DNA from: Platerodrilus igneus
Taxonomy: Eukaryota; Arthropoda; Insecta; Coleoptera; Lycidae
NCBI GenBank assembly: GCA_036346225.1
Contig: JARFIW010001341.1
Span: 434,001 to 498,000 of the forward strand
Reading direction: 5' to 3'
Length of the DNA: 64,000 nucleotides
Both the position numbers and the translations under genes were made by a program. The notes below the pieces were generated by a model. It worked only from the letters and a program-made list of their open reading frames with translations, had not been told where the DNA came from and searched no databases. Position 1 is the stretch's first letter, and each line of letters begins with the position of its first letter. Positions 1 through 12,339 of the stretch are shown in pieces.

Positions 1-1000
1 ACACGTGCTGTTACCGATTGTGTTTCTTTGTTCCTTAAATTGTTGAGTTTTCTTTTGAAATAACGTGCGTTACGGAACATCTGACGGACTTACTTAGTGA
101 TACACGTGCTTCACTCATTGTGGCTTCACCATCGTATTACAACGTATTGTACTTAAAATGCAAGAACGGTAACTGCGATTTCAAGCAAGTAAATACGATG
201 TACAGCTCGTCTTTTTTTTCTTAGTGCAAGATACTTATTTAGTTGTCGACGTATTAATTAGCAAATTAATTCTGTAACATGCTTTCCCATTTTGGTTTTT
301 TTTTTAAATGAGGTTACAGACATATCTTCGTGCACTATCTCTCTTAACAATAATGTTGGCCAGTTAAGGTAAAAACGTGTTTGGCAACTAACATGTTACA
401 GTGATTCCAGCTTACAAATGACGTGATTCTAAATTCTAAATTTTTATTACAATTTTTGCGATTTGTGTTATAAAATATTTCGAAATTATTTTCTCAGGAA
501 ATAGAATTAACAAGAAATTTATCCATGCCACATGGTTCCATTAGTATGATAATGTCTGTTGCTAACACCAGTGAAGTGCGTGGGTGTGGTTAGTGTAAAG
601 TGTACTAAATTCTATCAACCCCATCACAATCAAGGGTGAAGTACTTCGTTACTGCAGGACTTTCTGTAAGTGAACTATTTACTACTTGTTTTCTTTCTTT
701 AAATATCTATCCGTTTGTTTTGCAATATTCTTTGTCGTGTTGATACCTTTTACAATAGAAGTGCAGACTATTGGAAAAAAAAGAGAAAACAAAAAAAACT
801 AATACTACTAGATTACTCATGTCAATTGTGTCTTATCTATTTATCTTTTGTTAAAATTTTTGTCTTGATTTATGTTAATTGGTGTGTGAGGAAACGTTTC
901 TGCTGCTCCCCAATATTACCTCATTTTGTATTAAAAGTTTTTGTGCTGCTTTTACCGTTGCTACATTATATAGATTATCCAAGCGTTTTTTTTTACATTC
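1..1000. other. AT-rich sequence, no gene recognised
   Basis: Long T-rich stretches and short open frames with biased, low-complexity translations. I see no conserved domain, splice-framed exon or repeat terminus. It may be the leader or LTR of the retroelement sequence that follows. Confidence 0.4.
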
Positions 1001-1039
1001 TTTTACATTCTTTTTTTTTCAGGTTTACTTAACTATTTT

Positions 1040-1700
1040 TTTTTCTTTCAGGTTTGCTTAACTATTTTTATTGCAGGTATTGTCCCTAATTTCTTACAGC
1101 CGCGTACATTCTATGTTAGTCTACTTTCTACAACCCCCCCTAATCTCCGATTGAGCCCGGTCATTCCGTGATTTCTTTGTGTTACGCACGGCTACAAGAA
1201 CAACGTAGCATAAAATTGGCGCCCAACGTGGCTGCCCAAGAATTACGTAACAGTTGTTGTCCTTAGATGTATATAATTAGTATTAGATTTACCATGCTGA
1301 ACTAGAGTTGTTGGTTTTAGAGGAGTAATTTCACTTATTTTCTTTTTTTGTTGAAACTCAATCTAGGGAGTAACCTAAAACCGGTAGCTCACCATTTAAA
1401 AAAAGATGATTTGTTCTTTTGGTTGATATTTTTTTTAGATTTAGTGTGTAATTATTTATTGCGTGTACATATTGTGTTTAATTATAGGTTTCTTTTGTTG
1501 ATATGTTGTGTTTTGAGTATGAATGAGTGTGTGTAATTTTTCTTTCTTTATTTCAGGCCTCCTTTAATTTTTGTTGTAGGTGTAATACCCTGTCCATTCG
1601 TCGATTGAACCCGGTCCATTTCTTTTTTTTTGGGGTTTTTTAGGCTACGTCAAATCCCCATTTTGATGCTTTAATGTTCAAAATACTTTATTCCTAATAG
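1040..1700 (+). mobile_element. LTR-retroelement leader with tRNA-Lys primer-binding site
   Basis: Positions 1217-1231 read TGGCGCCCAACGTGG, a 15-base match to the primer-binding site that pairs with the 3' end of tRNA-Lys(1,2) in LTR elements. Around it are blocks that recur elsewhere: 1366-1396 resembles 21203-21236, and 1530-1660 resembles 25525-25640 (the shared stretch runs into a T-rich tract and then TTAGGCTACGT). No gag or pol follows in frame. I infer a decayed LTR element or its untranslated leader; the LTR borders were not resolved. Confidence 0.45.
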
Positions 1701-1779
1701 TAACAAATTTTCCAACAGGGGCACTAGATTTTTGACATGTGACAACATTATAAATCTGTTACTAAAATTTTTGTGATAT

Positions 1780-2640
1780 TTACTGTCGGTGCCATTATAC
1801 CATTTCATCATGAATAGATACCCAATTGAACAATGCATGCAAATTATTAAAAGTTACTATAAAAATAATAAATCTGTGCGAAAAATGTTACGTGCACTAC
1901 GTGAATTTTCTGGTCAAAATAAACGTCCTGCAAAAAGCACAATTTTAGCGAATAAAATTAATTCAACTGATATTGTTATAGATATCAAAATGCCAATTAG
2001 AAAAAGAAATTCATGTACCAAAGAATGTTGTTACTGCTAGGGAAAGTGTACATGAGAACCCAAATTTGTCAATTCCTCACTGATCTCAAAAATTATACAT
2101 TTCTCAAACATCAACATGGTGTATTTTGCATAAAGATTTAGGCTTATATTCATATGAGATTTTATTGGCGCAAGAACTAAAGCCCAAAACTCAAAAATTG
2201 CATCACAGAATCATTGATTGCACTTTAAAACAACTTGAAATTGAACTTCATTTTGGCAAAAAACATTTTCAATAACAAAAATTGATATCAATGCAGAAGA
2301 CATGTGGCTTTAACAAGAGAGTGCCACATACCATACAGTTAATGAAACAATTAATTTGCTGAATGAAAATTTCGTGAATGCATTATTTTGGAAAATGTAC
2401 AGTTAATTGGCTCCAAGATCATGCCAACTTACCACTACTGGACTTTTTTCAACGGGATTATGAAGTCAATGTGTTATGCAAAAAACCCACAAACAATTAA
2501 AGCATTGCAAGACAACATTGAATATGTAATCACTGAAATACAGCCTGATTTATATGAGGGTCACAGAAAATTGAGACCAAAATATCCATGCTATAAACGA
2601 AACATGGTGGTCATCTGAATGATGTTATATTCCATTCTTA
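1780..2640 (+). pseudogene. Decayed mariner-like (DUF4817-type) transposase
   Basis: The N-terminus (from 1810) reads MNRYPIEQCMQIIKSYY and continues to RPAKSTI, the helix-turn-helix pattern of the insect DUF4817/mariner-like transposase family. Later pieces lie in shifting frames: an HENPNLSIP segment near 2053, a TVNETINLLNENF segment near 2337, and the family's C-terminal GGHLNDV..FHS signature at about 2605-2637. Many stops and frameshifts separate them, and the central catalytic region is mostly missing. Known of the family: cut-and-paste transposase acting in the nucleus. The copy is clearly dead. TIRs were not identified. Confidence 0.75.
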
Positions 2641-5600
2641 ATGGTATCAAGCATGTTATACATTGAATAAAAAAGCCATTTAAATTGCAAATAACTGTTT
2701 TTTTATTTCAATTCGAAATTCAAGCACGCATAATGACAAAACCCTTTACTATAAAACCGTATTATGAAATCGAATTGTACATTTTAAAGAAGCATAGTAT
2801 CTAAAGCAGTCTTTAAATTTGTTATGAAATTGGTCTTTGTATTTCTTCTATAATGCTTAAATTAATAATTGGAACTTCTGTAAATATTGTAAAATAGATT
2901 ACTATTTCACTATTAGTGTTCAGTCTGATTTTTACTGATACCATGAACTTTATTTGTCCGACGGTACCCCTAATAAGTGTCGCTTGTTTAGATGTAGTCT
3001 GATATCTCCTTACTATTTTAATTCATGTTCTTTTTAGAACTGTTAGAAATTATCTTGATATCAAAGTTTTATTTTCGCAAATTTTATTACATGACGAAGA
3101 ATAGTTAATTGCAGTCAGATCAAAATATTTAAAAAAAAAAGCAATGCAAATCCCTTTAAAGCAGAGGTGAAAAAACTTATCGACATCGGAACTCATTACA
3201 ATGAACTATACTATCAAAACAGTTGTAACGTTTTTATTTTACGTTACAATTCTTTTAGTGCCTTATTCGCATGCAACACCTTTAATGTTGCATCGCCCTG
3301 TATTTGTTGCTTACATTTTACATGCTAAATCATATATTTCAACTAGCATCTTGTTATCTATATTTTTTCTATCAATCTATTCCACAATGAATTGTGGTAG
3401 ATTAACATTACCTATCGAGAATTCTTATGTACTTGTACCAAGCTCAGGGTAAGGTTTGGGTGGAAATTGGCTTATAGTAAAAGAACACTCATAAGACATT
3501 TAGCTAACTGGGTTTTTTTGCCCACGGTCGCATGAGATTGGGTCAGTGGGTATATTTGAATTGAAAGAAACAGAATAAAGGACGCCACCTAAATTTTTTA
3601 TAAAGCAAGTGACTAAATGAATTTGCTTAAAGGAAAATTTGGAAACCTATATTATCATAAACCACTTTAAATACAAAGTTTGATAGTGACACATATCATA
3701 CTTACATCTGTTGGTCTTCTTCAAAGATCTAACGATGAGTGGGGTGACTCTGAAACATAGTTTCTACCAACATAGACACCCTATATATATTACGGATCAA
3801 TATGAATATAGTATCTTTGAATTAAGTTCAATTGTCTCTACTATCTTGATACTTTTTCGGATAAGTTTACTTTGTAAACACCGTACAAAATTTGGAGAAT
3901 TTAATATTATTGAAAAATGAACTGTGAAGTTCAATAAAAATAATTCTGTATTCTCTTTATAGAAAAGTAAATAACATCATGATAAATAACATTACTAAAA
4001 AATTCAATTCTTATGAAAATGATTTGTAAGTCAGAAATTTAATTATGGACATTTTATATTTTTATAAGATAGTCATTGTAGCGCTATGCGACCTCACAAT
4101 GTTTAAATTTTCCTTATTAAACCTTTGGCAAAAAATAAAAAATTGACAGATTACTTTAAATTCCAATTTACATCACATAGCTTTCAAGTGTTATAATTTA
4201 ACATATTAATATTTCAATTCGTCATAAACAAGATAACTGACGAGGTATATCCACACCTGTACAATCGGTGAGATATGATATTTTAAGTTGAACACACTAT
4301 TAATTAGAAATAGGTTGTGGTACTCATTGTACTTTATACTTTACAAAGGGATTTTGAAAATTAATCGACAAAACATTTATACAAGTCATAATAAGTTGCA
4401 TACAGCAACGTAATGTAAAACAAGTTTCAAAAGCAAATCATTGCATGCAAAATTTACGCAATGGATTTTGTAACGTCAGCATTACTTTATAAACTAATAC
4501 TTTCTTACCGACAGCGGCAATGACCTGTAACCTTGATACGACCTGTGCATCAGTAGAACACGCCGGTCACAAGCGACGTCGGCCACGTGTGGATCACAGC
4601 AGTCTACAGCTTTGCCTCCTAAACGAGTTCCATAAATTGAACTAAATCATACCAAATAAAATATTTTCGTTCATCTAAGACTGCATCGAAATTACGTGAA
4701 ATCACTTCAAAATTACTACAAGACCATCCATATTTCCAGAGTTACAGAAATTTTAAAATTCAAAGTTTCATTATTTCGTGGTTGCAAAGTTGTACGGGAT
4801 CAAAGTTGCACTATAATAAAATAATTAATTTCACATGCTAACTTATTTATACAAACCGTTCGCCAAGGGATTTGTACACTACATTACTACAATAATTGTC
4901 ATGGACAACTTTCACAGTCTGCTCGTCTTTTACAACGTCGTCGCCAAGAAAACTTGATTTTCCTGCACATGTTGAATATTTTCAACACGGAGCGACCTTC
5001 CAGTTCAACTAAGAAACGAAAAGTGCCAAACGATCGCCAATCGTCGGAACAATTTAAAATCTTAGATACTTTAAGATGTAGGAACACGTTAACAAGTTTG
5101 TATATATAAATGTTATCAAAAAGGAATATGTAGTATGTATATTTTAATTGTAATTAGGATTAAAATGCGCTTTGTGAGTTTATTGGTTATTAAATATGTA
5201 ATAATGACTGAATGAATTAAATAAATGTTGTTAGATAACAACTAAAATAACAGATACACTGCGCTAAGGTCAATGAACAAATTTACCAAAAATTTATATG
5301 TTACAATCTTTAGTTTACGTAGGAAATATCAATTTTCATTGCTATAAGACGCTCAGTTTATTTTTAATCACCATATATTTGATGCTTATATATAGCGTTT
5401 TATACATTCCATTATTTAATATACAGCAATTGTTATCTTGGTAAGTTTACAAATTCAAAATTACTTCGAGAGTTCAATATACAGTTGTGAGGCACACCTA
5501 TCGTGCAAGATCAATCTATTAACGCCAGAGTTGCTTGTCGATTTCAACTTAGTGTCCTTCTAGTCCCTTACCTATTCAGAATGTTTTTCTACAAGGATGG

Positions 5601-7200
5601 TATCCGCATCGCAATAATCATTCCACAAAAATGTTTTCACGCTTTAAAATGGTAAGGCCTAATTAAAACAAAGATAATGATTACCGTAACAAACAGATTA
5701 ACGCAACAAGTAGATTATAGAACGCTTCGGAAGAATATGGTGGTAAAAACAATAAAGAAGTTATGGCCACAGGTAGAGCATAAAAATGATAGTCAAGTAT
5801 TTATGAAATGTATCTGGTATTGAAGCTCATGCTACTTTAATAGAAGATTGTCCACAATATTATACTGAATTATAAGATTTCCGTTTCAAAATTTCTAATT
5901 CTTAGAAGAACCTATATGGTGTTATTTTTACTGACTAGTTTCAGAATAGGTTTTTAGCATGTGTCAAACCACTTCAAGTTGCTATGTTCAGCTAAACTTC
6001 GAGTCCAGGTATTTTTAACATATGGGTCGATTTGACGGGTAAGTGACCTATATTATTGTTCTCGAATGGTGTTGCATACCACATGCAGTCGTATCAGTCT
6101 TGACTTTTAAGAAAATCACTATTGATACAAATTTTGTTCTCCCTTAAAAATAATATTAAGGCATGAGATTTAATTTTCAAGAAAATTAAATGGAAGATAA
6201 GCAAAGTCCATTTTTTATTTACATGTTAATCTTTAAATCATCAATTATTATATGAAATATAGATTCTTTCTTCACTAAATTCAGTTGTTTTAAAGCTGTT
6301 ATTAATAGAAACACCTTTCTAGTAATGATTTATATAAATCTATAAAGACTTAGTTAATTGCAAAAACATGTTTTACAGTCTTGCTTCTACTCAATACCTT
6401 AGCGAAACTGTGTTTTAACTTGAGTATTGTCTAAACTTAATTGTATTATAAAGACAAAATTATTGAGACTATTTTCATATAAAAAAGTATTTGTTTTAAG
6501 AATACTGTATTTTAATGATTCATGTGCACCACCAATCAGATCTGATTAGTGGTATCTATACATTCTGTTTGGGCGTACAACCTTAACGCGTTTGTTGAAG
6601 GTGATGTACATTTCCCTAGAAGAATGCGCTGGATTTTTTGATTTTTTAGTGGACTGTATTTTAAAATAATATAACTTCTTTTTATAAAGTGTATATTGAA
6701 CATTTTACATATATGTTGGCTTGAGATGTCAAACGTATGGAGAGCAAAACAAGTCTGTCTGTCGAATAAACCTTTTGTAATAATAGGTGGTGGGGCAAGA
6801 TCAGCGAATATCAAACTGTTCTACATAATCTCCAACACATTCATTAAATCAATTATTGTTAAATTTAAAATTTTTTAAACCGTATTTTCAAATGAAATGA
6901 AAGTAAGCTAATTAATACAAATATCTTCTTATGCTCTTCTAAGAAATATTCTAGATATTATCAATTGCTCTCTCTTTGGGCAGACCTTAAATTTCTTGTT
7001 TATAGTAACGCTTTTGTTTTGTTTTTTTGTTCAAAAATTTAATCACAAAGAAATTTATTTTTGAAGGGCAATCATTTAATTCATTTCAAGTACTTTATGA
7101 ATCCTCGCAGGTTTCATCACAATACCGTTGAACTTAAAAATTCAGAGCTAGTCAGAAGTCTTTGAAAAGCTAATTTTAGTAATACAGATAAACTTTCATC
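2641..7200. other. No recognised gene, 4.5 kb of AT-rich sequence
   Basis: Short open frames at 3201-3452, 3711-3920, 4899-5087 and 6536-6814 have no domain I can recognise and no flanking splice logic. A slightly more GC-rich patch at 4500-4620 and 4890-5060 could be old coding sequence, but I could not identify it. No terminal repeats were seen. Confidence 0.4.
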
Positions 7201-7202
7201 TA

Positions 7203-8373
7203 CGAGGGGTTCTCGATATGTATCGGGAAGCGACAACACTAGTGTTGCTAGGTGTGATATGACGTTTCTAACCTAAGTTTGACATTCTTAACAGTATACA
7301 TACTTATAACATTTTGCCATATGACCACTATTTGTTTTGATTGAGTTGAAAATTTCGTCTGGACCAAAAAATGGAATTAACTCGTAAACATTTTCGTGAG
7401 AGACAGTGAATTCAATCGTAGTCGTAGGTCACTAACAGATGAATTTAAAGAAGGTCGTCCAAAATTGGCTGTCGTGTCAGAAAACACCGATGCTGTGCGC
7501 GAATTGATATTGCAAGATCATCATATGACTTATCCTGAGATTCAGGTATTCCTAGGCATTAGTGTGACAAGTATACATTCAATATTACATGAACCTTTAG
7601 CTGTAAAAAAGCTATATGCGCATTGGATCACACATAATTTGACAATCGCTCAAAAAAAACTCACGTCGATTGGTGCAAAGAAATGCTCAAAAAATATGAT
7701 TGCAAGCATCAAACGCTTTGTATAACATATACACAGGTGACGAATCTTGGAGTTATTCATATGAACTCGAAAGTATACAGCAGTCGGCTGAATGGGTCTT
7801 CCAAGATAAACAAAATCCAACAAAAGTTGCTTCAGGCACTTCGAAAAAAATGGTTGCTTTTTTTCGAAATAAATAGACATGTTACAACCGTTGCTTTAAA
7901 TGATTGTAGATCAGTTAATTCTACTTGGTATAGAACCATTTGTTTACCACAAGTTTTCAAAGAAATAAAAAAATAAACCGATAACGCCGAATCATTCTCC
8001 ATCATGACAATGCGAGCTCTCACACCTCGGCTCAAACAAGTGACTCTATTTGAGCATTCAAAACACCGAATTGATGGATCATCCACCATATAATCCTGAT
8101 TTAGCACCTAATGATTTCTTTTTGGTCCCACACGTGAAGAACAAACTGCGCAGACAACAATTTGCACACCAGAAGGGGCGGTTGATGCGTTCAAAACCCA
8201 TGTTTTGGAGATATCTCAATCAGAATGGAAATAAATGCTACGAAAATTGGTTCCAACGTATGCAAAAGTGTATCAACCATCATGGAGAATATTTTGAAAA
8301 ACATTAACACAGTTTTCACACCTTAAATTTTTGTTTTTGTTACTTATTCCCGATATATATTGGGCACCCCTCA
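7203..8373 (+). mobile_element. Mariner (Tc1/mariner, DD34D) element with TIRs and TA duplication
   Basis: Imperfect terminal inverted repeats of about 28 bp lie at 7203-7230 (begins CGAGGGGTTCTCGATATGTA) and 8346-8373. They are flanked by TA at 7201-7202 and 8374-8375, the target duplication expected of mariners. The length, 1171 bp, is just under the usual 1.3 kb. It carries one transposase gene on the + strand, annotated separately. The borders are well supported and the element is non-functional. Confidence 0.93.
7371..8307 (+). pseudogene. Mariner transposase, frameshifted
   Basis: It starts at ATG 7371 (MELTRKHFRERQ), meets a stop and a frameshift, then continues with RRSLTDEFKEGRPKLAVV and an open helix-turn-helix region to about 7725. 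The three catalytic aspartates of the DD34D triad are recognisable: TGDESW (D at 7739-7741), LHHDNASSHT (D at 8006-8008) and LAPNDFF (D at 8113-8115). The last two lie in different frames, 107 bp apart, so an indel has occurred between them. The C-terminus ends HHGEYFEKH, as in intact mariners. Family role: single-protein cut-and-paste transposase. At least three frame breaks make it inactive. Confidence 0.92.
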
Positions 8374-8767
8374 TAGTGGTAGCTTCTCAAAAAGTACGTG
8401 CTCGTGTTGGGAGTATCCAATCTCATCCCTTGGCCATCCCACTAGGTACTCATTTAACTTAGACATTCAACGTATGTATGAGGTATTGTTTCATATAACA
8501 CAAGTACTAGAAAGAAACAATTTGCCGCCTGCCAACGTAGAGCTGACAAAAGAAAGAAAAAAAAACTTATAACACAGTCAATAGAAGATTCGAAGGTCGG
8601 TGATCATTTTTGTGTGAAAGAAGCTTTGACGAAAAAAACGTTTGTTTAAAAAAAGTCAAAAAAGAAATATATTTAATAAAAAATAATTCATATAAAATAT
8701 TTTAATAAGAAAAGAAGTTAATATTCTCTGTATGTTTGTTGTGGTTTGTTTAGTATTCTTTTTAATA

Positions 8768-8853
8768 TTCTTTGGGAATTGAACCACTCATAGTTTTTAA
8801 AATCAACTTTAAAGTTGATTTTAAAAACTATGAGTGGTTCAATTCCCAAAGAA
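8768..8853. repeat. Perfect 86-bp palindrome, no spacer
   Basis: The arms 8768-8810 and 8811-8853 are exact reverse complements over 43 bp with no spacer (centre AACTTTAAAGTT). A diverged single arm with the same upstream sequence (TGTATGTTTGTTGT) occurs at 45495-45575. So the arm is part of a repeat family, possibly two fused terminal repeats. Confidence 0.95.
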
Positions 8854-8859
8854 GATTAA

Positions 8860-9390
8860 GAAAAAAGAAAAGAAGTTGTTCCAAATCTTTTCTAATAAGT
8901 TCCTCTCTTTAAATTGTTTCTTAGTATAGCTGGAGAATGCAACCGACGCAGATTAAATTATGTTGTGAAAAAAGTTTTTCTTAAAGCGACAATAATTGAA
9001 TATTCTGCACGAGAAGGTACTAGGAAATTTGTTTCTATTTCGGCTTTGGTTTCTAATTCAAATAGTTTTTGAATTGGATTGGGTTCTAGGTTCCAAGTCT
9101 AAATAATTGCAGTGGCAATCACATGTTAAGGACTTGTTAACCTGATGCAAAAACTTTCTGAAAATTGAGATGAACCAAATGTACTGGAAGTCATATAAAA
9201 TAGTTTTTCTAATGTGTTCAGCACAATGCAATATCTTCTACCAATTCAGTTTTATATATTTTAGAAACTAGCAGGTTGCTTTTTTATTATAATTATAAAT
9301 AAATGTAAGCATTTTCAGTGTTTAAATAATGCTCAATTTTGTAATACACTAACCTAGACAGTTGCGTTCAAATTTATAAACAAAATGACC
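8860..9390. other. No recognised gene
   Basis: AT-rich sequence between the palindrome and the GOT2-like exon. On the - strand it is the start of the intron that follows that exon. No further GOT2 coding sequence was found here. Confidence 0.5.
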
Positions 9391-9397
9391 AACTTAC

Positions 9398-9905
9398 AGA
9401 AATATCATTAAGGGCACCTTTAAAATCAAACCCACATGTTTTAGGATCGTAATACTTGTAACTTTTTAACTTCAAACCAGCCATCTTAAAAAGTGACGGG
9501 TGGTTGGGCCAAGTTGGCTTAGGAAGATAAACAGTTTTATTAAAAGGAAAAAAGTGTTTCAAAAACAGGGCCCCAAGATATAGCGATCCAGTACCAGACA
9601 GTCCTTGAGATGTAGCATAACAACTTTTTTTAATACATTTGGAGTCTTTTCCCAATGCAAGACTTATACTAAGCTTACAAAATTGTGGTGTTCCTGATAT
9701 CGGTAAATACTCCTTGTTCATTTTTTTAGCTCGTACACGCTTTTCTGCTTCTCTTACAGATGGAAGAACATATGGTTTACCATTATTATCTCTATATGCT
9801 CCAACGCCCAAATTTATTTTATTAGGATCTTTATCTTTTGCAAAAGCTTGTGCAATTCCTAAAATCCCATCAGGAGGGCCCATTTTAACTTTTGACCACC
9901 AAGAA
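9398..9905 (-). CDS. GOT2: Mitochondrial aspartate aminotransferase, single exon (partial)
   Basis: An uninterrupted 508-bp exon encodes the N-terminal third of mitochondrial aspartate aminotransferase, a PLP enzyme that interconverts aspartate/2-oxoglutarate and oxaloacetate/glutamate. It starts [17 protein letters not shown] and includes [26 protein letters not shown], the cofactor-phosphate loop SGTGSL, LPKPTW with the Trp that stacks on PLP, and [11 protein letters not shown]. It aligns with roughly residues 28-208 of the mammalian enzyme. On the - strand it is bounded by a TTTTGCAG acceptor (9906-9907) and a GTAAGT donor just below 9398, after NDIS, a plausible exon end. The exons for NPTG and the PLP lysine, and the presequence exon, were not found in the window. 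Some normally conserved residues differ (PTWPNH rather than PTWGNH). Either the next intron exceeds 9.4 kb or this is a stranded or duplicated exon. Identity is firm; gene integrity is not. Confidence 0.85.
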
Positions 9906-9925
9906 CTGCAAAATATGTAATTCAC

Positions 9926-11520
9926 GTTAATTGTTATATAAACAAAAGTACTATGTTGGTATATAGGATATATTAAACCAAATTAGAACTGACAGTCCCA
10001 GAGCATATAAATAATTAATTTTACTTCCCAAAATGACAGAAAATATTCAAATTAACATTTTATTTATAAAGTATTAAGTGATTGAAATTTTTCTCATGGT
10101 AACTAGTTCATAATGAACATACTTAAAATCGTAATAAAATTCATCACACATTAAAAATGAGACATTCTCCTTAAGATTCAATGTTGCTGTTTGATGGATG
10201 AAAATTATCACACTTAAGAAAAGATCCGATGTAACATCAACCTCTGTGCCCCTTGAAACAAATTAGAAATCTACAGGAAGAAGCAAAAGAAAAAAAATTG
10301 AAAAAATCCGTCCAGACCACTTATTTACAGCATTAGGTTGATCCTCAATTTTTAGTAAGTCCTTGGCCCCATATGGAAAATAACAAGCTCGTTATTTTCT
10401 TATTTGATTCAATCACAAAGTTATCTTCATCATTTCGTATCCACAATTTTGCAGAATACAATCCAGCTGTTATGTAACTTGGTTTGTGAAGTCTGAAATA
10501 ATAATTTAATTTTTCAAAAGCCTGTGTAAACACCCTATAGTTCAGGAAATACCTCATAGTTTCCAACTTGTTTCATACACACGATGCGTGGATATTGAAA
10601 GGTTTGTTCTGCTAAGACTTCCACTACATCTTCTAGGCAAGCGGGCTAGAAAAACGTTAATGTGCAAATCCCCTGTAGGGTTAACCATCCTGATAGTGGG
10701 ACAACCAGATCGCAAATGTTGAAGAAGATCCATCCCATACCGCATTACCTTGGAGCCGATGCCTTGTGACCATACCGCCAGGACCTGTACCAGACCAACT
10801 TGAAGGCCGCTGCCAACCAACCACTAGTTGTTAAGGGTGAGTAACTTTTTGCTGGACCCCAAAAAGGTCTATATATTGTTTTGGCAACTCACTTTTCCAC
10901 TAGGGTTAAGTCCCAAGTCACCAAGTAATAGTCTGTAAGACTCGGCATCCCATCATTAAAAATCGTAACCTAGTACTAACAAGTAATTTTCTTATTCAAG
11001 GCATTTGATTCCATAGAAATGATGATTGATTAAACTTTTATATTTCAGAATTTACAGCTATAACTATTGTAAAAACCTTTAAATTAAAGTATGTATATGA
11101 CTATCACATCAGATTCTCATCCTAGTCTTGGGAGACAAAAATGTTCTTTAAATAATAATTTTGTTTTATATCACTAACTTTGTGAATTGATTTAATTTGT
11201 TTGGATAAAAGTTATTTGTTATACAATAGATATTTTCTGATTCTAACAAGTTTAATTTTCTAAGTAAAGTAAATTAAAAGTTTTAAAAAATTCATTCCAA
11301 TGGAGTTTTTGTATCTACCCTAAAACTCCTTTTTTTAATACTTGCTAGATGCAGTGCCGTCCAACTTCACTTTATTTAATTTTCGATTTAACGAGAAATA
11401 TTGCAACCTTACCCTTTCTCATGATCACCAAGAGGTAATAGCCAAGTTAGCAGCAGAAGTGGCACTAACAGTACTAACCTTTTCATGAAATTCTTTAGTT
11501 TTCTTCTTTAATGCCTATAA
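9926..11520. other. No recognised gene
   Basis: On the - strand this would be the upstream intron of the GOT2-like exon. A more GC-rich patch at 10570-10850 has short open frames on both strands (for example 10554-10820 -), but I recognise no protein in it. No presequence exon was found. Confidence 0.4.
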
Positions 11521-11527
11521 TTCTTGC

Positions 11528-11760
11528 TGCAGGACATAGCATAGTTGATATACGGGTGACTACTATGCCCAAAGATCGGGTTCGAATCCTGACACGGTCC
11601 TCTTGAAAAATATTAGGAGAACATTTTTCACAAAAATACACACTTATTCGGATGGGAGGTAAAATGGCGATCCCAAGTGTGAGTGTTGTCACGTATGTTA
11701 ACCCTACCTTGCTTGCAAGAGCAAAGATTCGGCAAAATTCAAATGTAGTGCAGGACGTAG
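11528..11760 (+). mobile_element. tRNA-headed SINE, truncated copy with target duplication
   Basis: Contains the RNA polymerase III B box (GGTTCGAATCC) about 45 bp from its start and the family body (TTTTTCACAAAAATACAC, then GAGTGTTGTCAC). The A box is degraded. Direct repeats TGCAGGACATAG (11528-11539) and TGCAGGACGTAG (11749-11760) flank it and look like a 12-bp target-site duplication. It belongs to the family arrayed at 31928-35325. Confidence 0.8.
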
Positions 11761-12035
11761 ATAGATGACTCCATGGCTCAGTTGGTATGCATGTGACTAC
11801 TTAAGTCCAAGGTCCCAGATTGAAATCCCGACATGGTTCGCTCGAAAAATGATTATTTTTCACAAAAATAGGCCCTTGTTCGGATGAGAGGTAAAATGTA
11901 AGTCCTGTGTGTGTGTGTGTTGTCCCACATGTTAAAGATCCTTACCTTGCTTGGAATAGCAAGGGTTCGGCAAAATTCAAAATTTCCAGGTAAAAAAACT
12001 CGCTTCCTGGCCAGTATAGTACCCTCAGGAAGAGC
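11761..12035 (+). mobile_element. tRNA-headed SINE, second copy
   Basis: Follows the previous copy directly. It keeps a textbook A box (TGGCTCAGTTGG), but its B box is altered (AGATTGAAATCC). The body includes ATGTTAAAGATCCTTACC and the family tail motif CTCGCTTCCTGGCCAGTATAGTACC. The canonical A box supports derivation from a true tRNA. Confidence 0.8.
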
Positions 12036-12339
12036 ATATGAAAAAACATCATCGTAATGCAAGATAGAGAATTTATTCAAAATATTTGGAATCTATTTGT
12101 AGGATACTCACACTACAGACTTCACAAAGGTATATAACTAGTCTCCTCTGCAAAAAAAAGTGCAAAATTCTGTACTAGAAAGACCAATACATTTTTCGTG
12201 TGCAACTGACTGATAACAATCACAGACTAATAATTTCTCTTCATCACCAACTGCTGACCTGCACTTTTCACAACAATCTCAAAACATAATAAATGGAATG
12301 TACCTTATTCAGAGATGAACATTAGCAACTATTAGCCTT

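Noticed and set aside
715..1061. Overlapping open frames with Phe/Leu/Tyr-rich translations
   Set aside because: They arise from T-rich low-complexity DNA, and no conserved pattern or splice context supports coding.
3201..3452. 83-codon frame with hydrophobic start, possible secreted or membrane protein
   Set aside because: Hydrophobicity follows from AT-rich composition. There are no conserved cysteines, family pattern or promoter/poly(A) context.
6536..6878. Overlapping frames on both strands (92 and 60 codons)
   Set aside because: Neither has a recognisable domain. Opposite-strand overlap in AT-rich DNA is expected by chance.
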